Below, piece by piece: positions 22,513-30,584 of a stretch of DNA of 33,921 nt. Origin of the DNA: a virus. Every line of letters starts with the position of its first letter. Position 1 is the first letter of the stretch. A model generated the notes under the pieces. The model made no database searches and was not told where the DNA came from. It saw only the letters and a list, made by a program, of their open reading frames with translations. The translations under genes were made by a program, and so were the position numbers. The stretch is taken from the IMG/VR virus record IMGVR_UViG_3300022591_000038, positions 1 through 33,921 of that record; one strand, 5' to 3'.

Positions 22513-22694
22513 GAGTCTTTCAAGAAACAACTAAGTGGAAGGACAATGTTCCGAACCACATCTACTATCTTACTGACAACAAAGAAAAGATGGTTGCGTT
22601 TTATAATGTGACCACTGGTAAGGTAAAGAAGTTTATTAAACCAATACAGTTTAATATGCGTTATAGAACTTTTAAGGAATTGAAACACAAATGA
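22509..22694 (+). CDS. small basic hypothetical protein
   Basis: Protein of 61 aa, basic and aromatic (ETTKWKDNVPNHIYYLTDNK, VKKFIKPIQFNMRYRTF). It overlaps both neighbours by ATGA, fixing it in the operon that leads to DNA ligase. No family recognised. Confidence 0.62.
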   Translation: MRVFQETTKWKDNVPNHIYYLTDNKEKMVAFYNVTTGKVKKFIKPIQFNMRYRTFKELKHK

Positions 22695-24007
22695 ATATTA
22701 ACACTTTCCTAGAGAGCCTAGCGGCAAATAATTCTCGTAACTTCAAGATCGAGCAACTAAATGCAAATAGCGATAACGAAGTGCTACGTGATGTAGTCCG
22801 CTTGGCTCTCGACCCATTCACTCAGTTTTACATTCGTAAGATTCCTGAGTATGAATTTGTGGGCGAGGGTTCTGAGCATCAAACAAGTTTGGAGATGGCA
22901 CTACAGAATCTGTATTTTCTGTCTAGCCGTGAAGTCACTGGCAATGCAGCGATTGCTCATCTGAGAGCAATTCTTTCTGGGCTAACTCCAGATGACGCAA
23001 AGGTAATTGAGCGTGTCATTAAGAAAGATCTGAAGTGTGGCGTATCAGTGTCAACTGCCAATGATGTTTGGATGGGGTTGATCAAAGAATATCCAGTTAT
23101 GTTGTGTTCTGGTTATGAGCAGAAGCTGGTTGATAAAATTAAATTCCCTGCTTATGCACAACTGAAGATGGATGGTATGCGTTTCAATGCAATCGTTCGT
23201 GATGGTAAATGTGAATTTAGGAGCCGAAATGGAAAAGAAATACTATTACTGGGTAACCTTGAGCAAGAATTTATTTCTCTTGCTGGTGATATTGATTGCG
23301 TGTTCGATGGTGAACTTCTGGTTATGTTTCCTGGTGATCATCAGTTTGCTGATCGGCAGACTGGCAATGGAATCCTTAACAAAGCCAACAAAGGAACAAT
23401 CTCGCAAGTAGAAGCTGCCATGGTGCATGCAACTGTATGGGATGTCATACCTTATGCATATTTCACTGATGGGTATTGCCCAACACCATACGCAACTCGG
23501 TTCGCATCATTGGAAGTAATGACCAAGAAGCAACCAAGTAAAGATAAAAAAATTTGGCTGGTTACAAGCGACATTGTAGAAACTCTTGAGCAGGCTACAG
23601 AGATTTTCAATGGTTATCTGACTCAGGGTCTTGAGGGAATTATCCTTAAGGATGGCTCTGGCGTATGGGAAGATAAACGTGCAAAGCACCAGATTAAATT
23701 CAAGGGTGAACTTGAGTGCGATCTTAAGATTGTTGCAGTTGTAGAGGGTGAAGGTAAAGCTGCAGGAATGTTAGGTGCAATTATCTGTGAGTCTGCCGAT
23801 GGTGTTGTGAAAGTTAATGTCGGTTCTGGTTTTAAAGATTCGCAACGAAAACAATACTGGGCTGAAAATTTAGTTGACAAAATTGTCGCAGTCAAGTATA
23901 ATGTTAGAATACAGAATAAACAGGGTGAAGACTCTCTCTTCCTTCCTGTCTTTGTAGAAATTCGTGAAGATAAAGATGTTGCAGATTCTAGTAAGGATAT
24001 TAAATGA
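22691..24007 (+). CDS. 30: ATP-dependent DNA ligase
   Basis: NAD-independent DNA ligase of 438 aa (T4 gp30 is 487) that seals nicks in Okazaki fragments and recombination products. The nucleotidyltransferase motif I is KMDG (159-162, K159 the AMP acceptor), followed by SRNGKE (motif Ia/II region), the DGELLV motif III, EGIILKDG (motif IV) and QIKFK (motif V). The first 150 residues form the helical N-terminal domain of T4-like ligases; the C-terminal part is the OB fold. A perfect sigma70-type promoter lies inside the 3' end. ATGA junctions on both sides. Confidence 0.94.
   Translation: MNINTFLESLAANNSRNFKIEQLNANSDNEVLRDVVRLALDPFTQFYIRKIPEYEFVGEGSEHQTSLEMALQNLYFLSSREVTGNAAIAHLRAILSGLTPDDAKVIERVIKKDLKCGVSVSTANDVWMGLIKEYPVMLCSGYEQKLVDKIKFPAYAQLKMDGMRFNAIVRDGKCEFRSRNGKEILLLGNLEQEFISLAGDIDCVFDGELLVMFPGDHQFADRQTGNGILNKANKGTISQVEAAMVHATVWDVIPYAYFTDGYCPTPYATRFASLEVMTKKQPSKDKKIWLVTSDIVETLEQATEIFNGYLTQGLEGIILKDGSGVWEDKRAKHQIKFKGELECDLKIVAVVEGEGKAAGMLGAIICESADGVVKVNVGSGFKDSQRKQYWAENLVDKIVAVKYNVRIQNKQGEDSLFLPVFVEIREDKDVADSSKDIK
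23874..23902 (+). promoter_or_regulatory. sigma70-type promoter inside the ligase gene
   Basis: TTGACA at 23874-23879, 17-bp spacer, TATAAT at 23897-23902, both perfect, within the ligase reading frame about 100 nt before the next gene. Likely drives the small genes at 24004-25261. Confidence 0.7.
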
Positions 24008-24222
24008 TTCTTGATATGCTGATAAAGCCAAAGCGTTTATTCGATGTAAACGACAAGAAAGATGTTCAGGTATACACAAACTTTTTAAAAACTGGAGCAT
24101 GGGGTAGAAATACCTGTCCATTTATTTTAGAGTTTCCATATTTGACTATTCCCGATATGATCAAAGATAAGTTGATTCATAATTTTTTGAAAGTTAAAAA
24201 GTCAGATTGGAAGGACTGGTAA
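24004..24222 (+). CDS. small hypothetical protein
   Basis: Protein of 72 aa. It contains PKRLFDVNDKKDVQVYTNFL and a WGRNTCPFILEFPYLTIPDM segment, a pattern I have seen in short uncharacterised T4-like phage proteins. Starts in an ATGA overlap with ligase; the next gene starts on its stop codon. Function unknown. Confidence 0.65.
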   Translation: MILDMLIKPKRLFDVNDKKDVQVYTNFLKTGAWGRNTCPFILEFPYLTIPDMIKDKLIHNFLKVKKSDWKDW

Positions 24223-24584
24223 TGAAAGTTGCTATTAATCGTTGTTGGGGTGGGTTCGGTATCTCTGATGCTGCATTCGAGAAGTTGCTAACTCGTAAGG
24301 GTATTGAGTTTGACTCTGTACCAGCAGATAGTCATTTGATCGGCAACTCGTATTACCTCAAGGGACATGTTGGTGACGATGAACATTATCTCTCTGAGTA
24401 TGTCATAACTTCGAATCGTGCCGATCCAGATTTGATTGCTGTTCTTGAAGAGATGGGTAAAGAAGCATGGGGTTGGGCAGCTGAGATTGTCATTGTGAAT
24501 ATTCCTGACGATGTTAAATGGCACATCGATGATTATGATGGAATGGAACATGTAGCTGAAGATCATAGGACATGGTATGAATGA
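24222..24584 (+). CDS. conserved hypothetical phage protein
   Basis: Protein of 120 aa. The N-terminus KVAINRCWGGFGISDAAFE, then SNRADPDLIAVLEEMG and the C-terminal IVNIPDDVKWHIDDYDGMEH are hallmarks of a family that is widespread in phages and some bacteria but has no known function. ATG 24222 shares a base with the previous stop (TAATG) and is better than an in-frame TTG/GTG upstream. It overlaps the following gene by 8 nt. Confidence 0.75.
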   Translation: MKVAINRCWGGFGISDAAFEKLLTRKGIEFDSVPADSHLIGNSYYLKGHVGDDEHYLSEYVITSNRADPDLIAVLEEMGKEAWGWAAEIVIVNIPDDVKWHIDDYDGMEHVAEDHRTWYE

Positions 24585-24972
24585 AGAACACGTAAATTAT
24601 TTGAAGAAGGTTTACCCAGAACTATACGACAACGATACAAAGTATGGTGGGTTTGCGATTGGGGATGGTTGGTTCAACATCATCAATCAACTATCACAAA
24701 ACATTCAACATCATCTGAAATGGAAGAACAAAGATACTGAGGTTGTTCCTCCAGTTATCATTGAACAGATCAAAGAAAAGTTTGGTTCACTTCGTTTCTA
24801 CTATCAGGGTGGTGACGACTACATATCTGGTCTAGTTTCAATGGCTGAGTCAATGGCTGGTGTTACCTGCGAAACCTGTGGTGATGTCGGTGAGAGTCGT
24901 AATGGTGGATGGATTCGTGTTCTGTGTGACCACCATGAAGAATTATATCAATCAAGGAAAAACAATGGATAA
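24577..24972 (+). CDS. conserved hypothetical phage protein with a Cys pair
   Basis: Protein of 131 aa. GGFAIGDGWFNIINQLSQNI, then IEQIKEKFGSLRFYYQGGDD and a C-terminal CETCG (about 108-112) with a later CDHH make up a family seen in many phages. The Cys/His set suggests a small zinc-binding end. It is encoded with the preceding family in a row, as often happens in phage genomes. Function unknown. Confidence 0.75.
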   Translation: MNEEHVNYLKKVYPELYDNDTKYGGFAIGDGWFNIINQLSQNIQHHLKWKNKDTEVVPPVIIEQIKEKFGSLRFYYQGGDDYISGLVSMAESMAGVTCETCGDVGESRNGGWIRVLCDHHEELYQSRKNNG

Positions 24973-25261
24973 ACAAACTAATGTATGGGTAATGGTTGAC
25001 ACAGTGCTCACATATCGTATGCGATATTGTGTTCAGGCACCATCGTCACATCCTGAGTATGCCCTTGATGATGTATCAATGGAAACTGCCAAAGAGTTTT
25101 CTCAGTTATACATCGGTGAACAAATTATGTCATACCGAACCGTCAGCGAAGAAGAAGCACTGGCTCAGTGTGACATTGATAACGACTACTGTAAAAAGTG
25201 GGACAATGAACATAAAATTAAAACCTTCTTTACAAAAGAAGGCGAACATAGGGAACTATAA
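24965..25261 (+). CDS. hypothetical protein
   Basis: Protein of 98 aa. The segment VWVMVDTVLTYRMRYCVQAP followed by ALDDVSMETAKEFSQLYIGE resembles short phage proteins of unknown role. ATG 24965 overlaps the end of the preceding gene and follows AAGGAAAAA as ribosome site; the frame is open further upstream but there it overlaps its neighbour without reason. It shares TAATG with the next gene. Confidence 0.68.
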   Translation: MDKQTNVWVMVDTVLTYRMRYCVQAPSSHPEYALDDVSMETAKEFSQLYIGEQIMSYRTVSEEEALAQCDIDNDYCKKWDNEHKIKTFFTKEGEHREL

Positions 25262-25827
25262 TGTTTGTATTTGACGTGGAAACTTTAGGGGTAGAATCAA
25301 CGAGCGTGATTCTATCAGCAGCACTTGTATATTTCAATCCAGAAGATAAGCCATCTTATCAAGATCTGTTGGATAATGCACTGTTCGTTAAACTGAAATC
25401 GAAGGATCAAGTTGAACGATTGAAACGAACTGTTGATATTGGAACGATTGAGTGGTGGCAGAATCAGCATGAGTATGTTCGTTCTGTTTCTCTTGAACCG
25501 AAGTCCGATGATATGCTTGCAGAAGATGCTATCACTGCATTGCATAACTATATGAACAAGTACCCAAATGCAAGAAGCCAAACTATGTGGACACGTGGTT
25601 CACTTGATCAGATGGCCATTGATTCATTGTGTAAGAAAGTTGACATGCAACTGCTTACAGGGTATAATGTATACCGTGATGTGAGAACTGCCGTTGACAT
25701 TCTCACTGGTTCTGAAAATGGTTATTGCAATGTAGACTATCCTGGATTCGAGCGTGCCTCTGTTATTAAACACCACCCAGTCCATGACTGTGCACTTGAC
25801 GCAATGATGCTTATGTATGGAAAATAA
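25261..25827 (+). CDS. DEDDh 3'-5' exonuclease (DexA/Rv2179c-like)
   Basis: RNase T/DnaQ-superfamily 3'-5' exonuclease of 188 aa. Exo I is FDVET (D5, E7), a middle motif WTRGSLDQ carries the second Asp region, and the C-terminal HDCALDAM supplies H175 and D180 (H-x4-D), i.e. a DEDDh active site. The sequence is closest to the Rv2179c-like exoribonuclease group, which also resembles T4 DexA. It could degrade RNA or single-stranded DNA in host breakdown. It stands directly before the DNA polymerase and carries the polymerase's likely promoter within its frame. Confidence 0.82.
   Translation: MFVFDVETLGVESTSVILSAALVYFNPEDKPSYQDLLDNALFVKLKSKDQVERLKRTVDIGTIEWWQNQHEYVRSVSLEPKSDDMLAEDAITALHNYMNKYPNARSQTMWTRGSLDQMAIDSLCKKVDMQLLTGYNVYRDVRTAVDILTGSENGYCNVDYPGFERASVIKHHPVHDCALDAMMLMYGK
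25640..25668 (+). promoter_or_regulatory. sigma70-type promoter for DNA polymerase, inside the exonuclease gene
   Basis: TTGACA at 25640-25645, 17-bp spacer, TATAAT at 25663-25668, both perfect. It lies in the exonuclease frame 163 nt before the polymerase ATG. Confidence 0.72.
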
Positions 25828-25830
25828 TTA

Positions 25831-28326
25831 ATGCGATTTTATACCAATGTGTTTCCCTTCGGTAACGAAATGCGTGTCCGAGGATACGAAGATGGTAAAC
25901 CCTTTAGTGAAAAAATAGAATTCTTTCCAACCCTGTATGTGCCATCCAAGAAGTCAGATTCTAGATGGCGCACACTTGATGGTCAGATTGTAGATGAAGT
26001 TCGTCCAGGAACTGTCAAGGAAACACGTGAGTTCGTGAAAACCTATGACGATGTTTCTGGATTCAGCATTTATGGGAATACCAATTACGTTTATCAATTT
26101 ATCAGCGATATGTGGGAAAGCGACATTCGTTTTGACCCAGAACATGTTCGCACGTTTTACATTGATATTGAAACATCAACCGAGAATGGTTTCCCAGATA
26201 TTAAATCTGCCAATGAAGAAATCCTTCTTATCACTGTAAAAGACAGTAAGACTAAACAGATTATTACATTTGGTTCACGTCCATTCTATGGAAACACACG
26301 TGACGATGTTCAGTACATTCAATCAACAAACGAACTGCAACTTCTGAAGGACTTCCTGTCTTTCTGGTCAAAGAACTATCCCGATATCGTCACTGGTTGG
26401 AACACCGAGTTCTTCGATATACCTTATCTCATTCGCAGAATAGAAAGAGAACTTGGCGAGCAATATTCTAAGAAACTTTCGCCATGGGGTTTTATCAATG
26501 AACGTAAAACATTCATCAAGGGTAACGAAGAAATTCACTACGATATCCATGGTATCTCTCATCTAGATTATCTTGCTCTCTACAAGAAATTCACTTATCA
26601 GAAACAAGAGTCATATCGTCTTGACTACATTGCCGAACAAGAACTCGGCGATAAAAAGAAAGTCAATCCTGGCGATGACTTCAAAGCATTTTACACACAT
26701 CACTGGGAAGACTTCGTTCTCTATAACATTCATGACGTAGAGTTGGTTGAGAAGTTGGAAGATAAGATGCGTCTTATCGAGTTGAACCTAACCATGGCGT
26801 ATAACGCAAAGATTAACTATGAGGATGTTTTCTCACAGGTAAGAATGTGGGATGCGATTATCTACAATCACTTGCGTAAAAAGCATGTTGTTATTCCAAC
26901 CAAATCCTATGGTGCTGGCAAGGATACACAATTTGAAGGTGCTTACGTTAAAGATCCACTGATTGGTATGCATAAATGGGTTGCGTCATTTGACTTGAAC
27001 AGTCTATATCCGCACTTGATTATGCAATACAACATCAGTCCAGAAACATTGACACTTGAAAAGATTCCATGTTCAGTTGAGAAGTTGTTGAACCAAGAGG
27101 TTGACACTTCCTATGCAAAACAAAGGGATCTGACCATGACTGCGAACGGATGGTGTTATCGCAGGGATGTTAAAGGTTTCATGCCAGAGTTGATGGAAAA
27201 GATGTATTCCGACCGAAGCAAATTCAAGAAACAAATGCTCCGTGTTCAACAGGACTACGAACATGATAAATCCAACAAGAGTTTGGTCAAGGAAATCTCT
27301 CGACTGAATAACCTGCAGATGGCAATGAAGATTGCGTTGAACTCTGCTTATGGTGCCATGGGTAATCAGTATTTCCGTTACTTCGATATTCGTATGGCTG
27401 AAGGTATTACCACTTCTGGTCAGTTGTCTATTCGTTGGATGGCAAACGAGTTTAATCGTTATATGAATAAGATTATGAAGTCAACAGATAAAGACTACGT
27501 AATCGCAATTGATACTGACTCAATCTATCTGACACTTGAAGATCTTGTTGAACATGTTTGCGCAGGTAAAACTGACGAGCAGAAAATCAAGTATATGGAT
27601 AAGATCTGCGAAGATATGTTCCAACCATTCATTGATTCGACATATCAAAAGTTGGCTGACTATATGAATGCGTATAGTCAAAAGATGATTATGAAACGAG
27701 AGGTGCTTGCCGACAAGGCAATCTGGACTGCAAAGAAGAGATACATATTGAATGTACACAACTCAGAGGGTGTTCAGTTTGCCAAACCCAAGCTAAAAGT
27801 CATGGGTCTTGAGATGGTCAAGTCGTCAACTCCAATGGTTATCCGTGACAAGTTGAAAGACTCCATTGAGGTTATCCTTGATGGTGACGAACGTAAGTTG
27901 CATACATATATCAATAACTTCCATCAGGAGTTTAAGAAGATGCCAGTTGAGGATATCTCTTTCCCACGTGGCGTCAATGGTATGAAAACTTATTCTGGTT
28001 CGTCAATCTATTCGAAAGGCACACCTATCCATGTTCGTGGTTCTCTCTTGTTCAATCACTACATAAAGAAGATGGGTCTTGACAAGAAGTATCAACCTAT
28101 CAAAGATGGTGACAAGATTCGTTTCGTTTATGTCAAAAAGCCAAACCCATTCAACGAAGATGTCATTGCATTCCCAAGTGAACTTCCAAAAGAGTTTGGT
28201 TTGCATGACTTTATCGATTATGATCTGCAGTTTGAAAAGACTTTCCTTGATGCAATGCAAACTGTAATCCAACCACTTGGATGGAACACTGAAGAAAAAA
28301 CAAATCTGGAGGACTTCTTTGGATAA
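25831..28326 (+). CDS. 43: family B DNA polymerase gp43
   Basis: Replicative DNA polymerase of 831 aa, shorter than T4 gp43 (898). The proofreading exonuclease starts with YIDIETST (about 111-118). The polymerase motifs are DLNSLYPHL (motif A, Asp near 388), ALNSAYGAMGNQYFRY (motif B) and DTDSIYL (motif C, D561 and D563). The palm and thumb follow as usual. The last residues, TNLEDFFG, form a short hydrophobic-acidic tail like the clamp-binding tail of RB69 and T4 gp43. It overlaps the next gene by 8 nt. The only nearby promoter is that inside the exonuclease gene; RegA control, as in T4, is possible. Confidence 0.96.
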   Translation: MRFYTNVFPFGNEMRVRGYEDGKPFSEKIEFFPTLYVPSKKSDSRWRTLDGQIVDEVRPGTVKETREFVKTYDDVSGFSIYGNTNYVYQFISDMWESDIRFDPEHVRTFYIDIETSTENGFPDIKSANEEILLITVKDSKTKQIITFGSRPFYGNTRDDVQYIQSTNELQLLKDFLSFWSKNYPDIVTGWNTEFFDIPYLIRRIERELGEQYSKKLSPWGFINERKTFIKGNEEIHYDIHGISHLDYLALYKKFTYQKQESYRLDYIAEQELGDKKKVNPGDDFKAFYTHHWEDFVLYNIHDVELVEKLEDKMRLIELNLTMAYNAKINYEDVFSQVRMWDAIIYNHLRKKHVVIPTKSYGAGKDTQFEGAYVKDPLIGMHKWVASFDLNSLYPHLIMQYNISPETLTLEKIPCSVEKLLNQEVDTSYAKQRDLTMTANGWCYRRDVKGFMPELMEKMYSDRSKFKKQMLRVQQDYEHDKSNKSLVKEISRLNNLQMAMKIALNSAYGAMGNQYFRYFDIRMAEGITTSGQLSIRWMANEFNRYMNKIMKSTDKDYVIAIDTDSIYLTLEDLVEHVCAGKTDEQKIKYMDKICEDMFQPFIDSTYQKLADYMNAYSQKMIMKREVLADKAIWTAKKRYILNVHNSEGVQFAKPKLKVMGLEMVKSSTPMVIRDKLKDSIEVILDGDERKLHTYINNFHQEFKKMPVEDISFPRGVNGMKTYSGSSIYSKGTPIHVRGSLLFNHYIKKMGLDKKYQPIKDGDKIRFVYVKKPNPFNEDVIAFPSELPKEFGLHDFIDYDLQFEKTFLDAMQTVIQPLGWNTEEKTNLEDFFG

Positions 28327-28867
28327 TATTAGAATCATTAAGACTGGCATAAATGTCAGTCGCATTCTCTACGAACTGGAACAGTATCCAGAAGATTGGG
28401 GTCATCAACGCAATGTTAAAGATACAGAGTCTTTGCTTGATAGAGGATACAAAGATGTCGAGGCTGATGTTCTGCAGTTAATCATGGGTGGTGTTGAGAA
28501 GTCAGAAGACTTTGTTGGTGATAGTGAACTTTGCATTATTACACCAGCATACCACAAACACAAATACATTGTAAACTTTTTGAAGCGACACTTCAAGAAT
28601 GTCAGTCGTTGTGGTTTTCTTAAGTTACCAGTTGGTGGCACAGTAGGACTACATATTGACGAGGGAACCTACTATCATACACGTGATAGATACCATCTTT
28701 CAATACAGGGCAGATATCGTTACTTTGTTGGTGACGAATATGTAGATGTAGAGCCAGGAACTCTGTTGTGGTTTAACAATAAACTACCTCATGGCACTGA
28801 AAACATTGGAGATGTCCCTAGGATTACTTTTGTATTTGATGTTCCTCATAGCAAGAATAATCCATAA
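28319..28867 (+). CDS. aspartyl/asparaginyl beta-hydroxylase-like 2OG-Fe(II) oxygenase
   Basis: Protein of 182 aa in the cupin fold. The iron and 2-oxoglutarate sites are complete: H112-x-D114 (GLHIDEG), a distal H158 (LPHGTEN) and R168 (PRITFVF), with the RYHLSIQGRYRYFVG strand between them. This is the pattern of the aspartyl/asparaginyl beta-hydroxylase group, which hydroxylates protein side chains or small molecules. The start is TTG 28319: GGAGGA (28308-28313) sits 5-6 nt before it and no ATG is near. It overlaps the polymerase by 8 nt and is thus translationally coupled to it. Its substrate is unknown; a replication protein or the thioredoxin system next door is possible but speculative. 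Confidence 0.82.
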   Translation: MDNIRIIKTGINVSRILYELEQYPEDWGHQRNVKDTESLLDRGYKDVEADVLQLIMGGVEKSEDFVGDSELCIITPAYHKHKYIVNFLKRHFKNVSRCGFLKLPVGGTVGLHIDEGTYYHTRDRYHLSIQGRYRYFVGDEYVDVEPGTLLWFNNKLPHGTENIGDVPRITFVFDVPHSKNNP

Positions 28868-28896
28868 TTGACATACAAAGAAATAAAGGGTATAAT
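28868..28896 (+). promoter_or_regulatory. sigma70-type promoter for thioredoxin-uvsX unit
   Basis: TTGACA at 28868-28873, 17-bp spacer, TATAAT at 28891-28896, both perfect, beginning right after the oxygenase stop. Confidence 0.92.
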
Positions 28897-28931
28897 ATGA
28901 GTATAGAGTTGATATTAAAATTGGAGGATAA

Positions 28932-29183
28932 ATGAAAGCATTGAAATTTTCAGCATCATGGTGTGGTCCATGTCAGGGATTGAAGACAGTTGTTGCTGGC
29001 GCAGAAGGCAAGCATAATGTCGAGATCGTAGATTATGACATTGACACATGCGGATCTATTACATCCCAATATCACATTCGTGGTGTTCCTACAATGATTC
29101 TTCTCAATGACAAAGGTGGCGAAGTCAAACGCCATGTTGGTATGATGGATGAGAAGACGTTACTTGAATTTTTAAAGGGGTAA
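28932..29183 (+). CDS. thioredoxin/glutaredoxin-like protein
   Basis: Small thioredoxin-fold protein of 83 aa, similar in size to T4 NrdC (87). The active site is CGPC (11-14, WCGPCQ), the cis-Pro loop is RGVPTM, and the C-terminal helix (TLLEFLKG) closes the fold. It could reduce ribonucleotide reductase or other phage enzymes. The ribosome site TTGGAGGATA is strong. It is separated by 2 nt from uvsX, so both should be made together. Confidence 0.9.
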   Translation: MKALKFSASWCGPCQGLKTVVAGAEGKHNVEIVDYDIDTCGSITSQYHIRGVPTMILLNDKGGEVKRHVGMMDEKTLLEFLKG

Positions 29184-29185
29184 AC

Positions 29186-30256
29186 ATGGGTCTTTTAGAC
29201 AAACTAAAAAGTAATTCATTGGTCAAGGATGCTTCTGTCCTTAGCCAATCTAAATTCTTCACTAAGAAGGATATGATTCAAACGCAGATTCCTGCATTGA
29301 ATGTGGCACTCTCTGGTGAACTGGATGGTGGTTTCGTTCCTGGACTTACACTTTGGTGTGGTCCGAGTAAGCATTTTAAATCTATGTTCTCTTTGCTAAT
29401 GGCAAAGGCATATATGGACAAGTACCCAGAAGCAGTTATGATTTTCTACGACTGTGAGTTTGGTACACCACAGGCATATTTTGAATCACTTGGTATTGAC
29501 CAAGATCGTATTCTTCACGTGCCGATTATGAACATGGAAGAATTTAAGTTTGACTGTTTGAAGCAGTTGGAAAACTTGGATCGTGGTGATCGTGTTATCT
29601 TTGTTATCGATTCACTTGGTAACATGGCATCTAAGAAAGAAATGGAAGATGCACTTGAAGGTAAGTCTGTTGCCGACATGTCCCGTGCAAAACAAATGAA
29701 GTCGATCTTCCGTATGATCACTCCATATTTGAATCGTCTTGACATTCCAATGGTTGCTGTTAATCACATCTATATGGAACAGGGTTTATATCCAAAGGCA
29801 ATCGTATCTGGTGGAACTGGTATCTACCTTTCTGCAGATAACATCTACATCATTGGTCGTCAACAAGAGAAAGAAGGAACTGAGGTTATCGGTTACAACT
29901 TCATTATCAATGTTGAGAAATCTCGCCATGTCCGTGAGAAGTCAAAGATTCCAGTTTGCGTTAAGCATGAGGGTGGTCTTTCTCGTTGGTCTGGTTTGCT
30001 TGAGATGGCACTTGAATCTGGTCATGTTATTAAACCAAGCAATGGTTGGTATTCTAAAGTCGATCGTGAGTCTGGTGAAGTTGAAGAAAAGAAATATCGT
30101 ATCAAAGATACAGATACAAAAGACTTCTGGCTTCCAATTTTGACTTCACCATCTTTCCGTGCATGGGTAAAAGAAAATTACCATGTATCAAATGGTGACA
30201 TGATTAAGGACGAAGACATTGAAGCTGAACTTGCTGCAATGATGGAAGACGAATAA
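29186..30256 (+). CDS. uvsX: UvsX RecA-like recombinase
   Basis: Strand-exchange ATPase of 356 aa (T4 UvsX is 391). Walker A is GPSKHFKS (59-66), matching the odd GPSK-x-FKS form of the UvsX family; Walker B is VIFVIDSLGN. The MAW-like DNA-binding loops follow (VNHIYMEQGLYPKAIVSGG). The C-terminus is acidic (DEDIEAELAAMMEDE). It acts with UvsY and gp32 in recombination-dependent replication; those two are not in this window. Two bases separate it from the thioredoxin gene. Confidence 0.95.
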   Translation: MGLLDKLKSNSLVKDASVLSQSKFFTKKDMIQTQIPALNVALSGELDGGFVPGLTLWCGPSKHFKSMFSLLMAKAYMDKYPEAVMIFYDCEFGTPQAYFESLGIDQDRILHVPIMNMEEFKFDCLKQLENLDRGDRVIFVIDSLGNMASKKEMEDALEGKSVADMSRAKQMKSIFRMITPYLNRLDIPMVAVNHIYMEQGLYPKAIVSGGTGIYLSADNIYIIGRQQEKEGTEVIGYNFIINVEKSRHVREKSKIPVCVKHEGGLSRWSGLLEMALESGHVIKPSNGWYSKVDRESGEVEEKKYRIKDTDTKDFWLPILTSPSFRAWVKENYHVSNGDMIKDEDIEAELAAMMEDE

Positions 30257-30257
30257 T

Positions 30258-30584
30258 ATGCAAAAGATGCGTGGTCACGTTGTGATGGAAAACAAACACA
30301 ATGGTAATCGTGCGATAAAGTTGACAGACAAACCGTATGAGGGTATAATTTTCTCATACGGTGCTGTTTCCTTTGAAGAAGTTGATGACCATTTAAAGAT
30401 TAAGTTTGATTATGATATTCATAATGATGCTGGATACGATCTAGTCAAAGAAGAATTTGAACAATATCTTGGCGACTTCCTTCAGGAACTTATCCGTTAC
30501 GGTCTAGAAAATAATGAACTAATTTACACAGGTGGAATTGATGAGAATAGAACAGGCGATCCTATCGAACCTGATACACAATGA
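30258..30584 (+). CDS. conserved hypothetical protein between uvsX and gp41
   Basis: Protein of 108 aa with strands RAIKLTDKPYEGIIFSYG and LKIKFDYDIHN, then a helix (YDLVKEEFEQYLGDFLQEL). Short proteins of this kind stand between uvsX and gp41 in other T4-like phages, so a role in recombination or primosome work is possible but unproven. It carries a perfect promoter in its first third. The gp41 start lies 44 nt before its stop codon. Confidence 0.72.
   Translation: MQKMRGHVVMENKHNGNRAIKLTDKPYEGIIFSYGAVSFEEVDDHLKIKFDYDIHNDAGYDLVKEEFEQYLGDFLQELIRYGLENNELIYTGGIDENRTGDPIEPDTQ
30321..30349 (+). promoter_or_regulatory. sigma70-type promoter for gp41, inside the preceding gene
   Basis: TTGACA at 30321-30326, 17-bp spacer, TATAAT at 30344-30349, both perfect. 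It lies 190 nt before the gp41 ATG, in the coding sequence. Confidence 0.72.
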
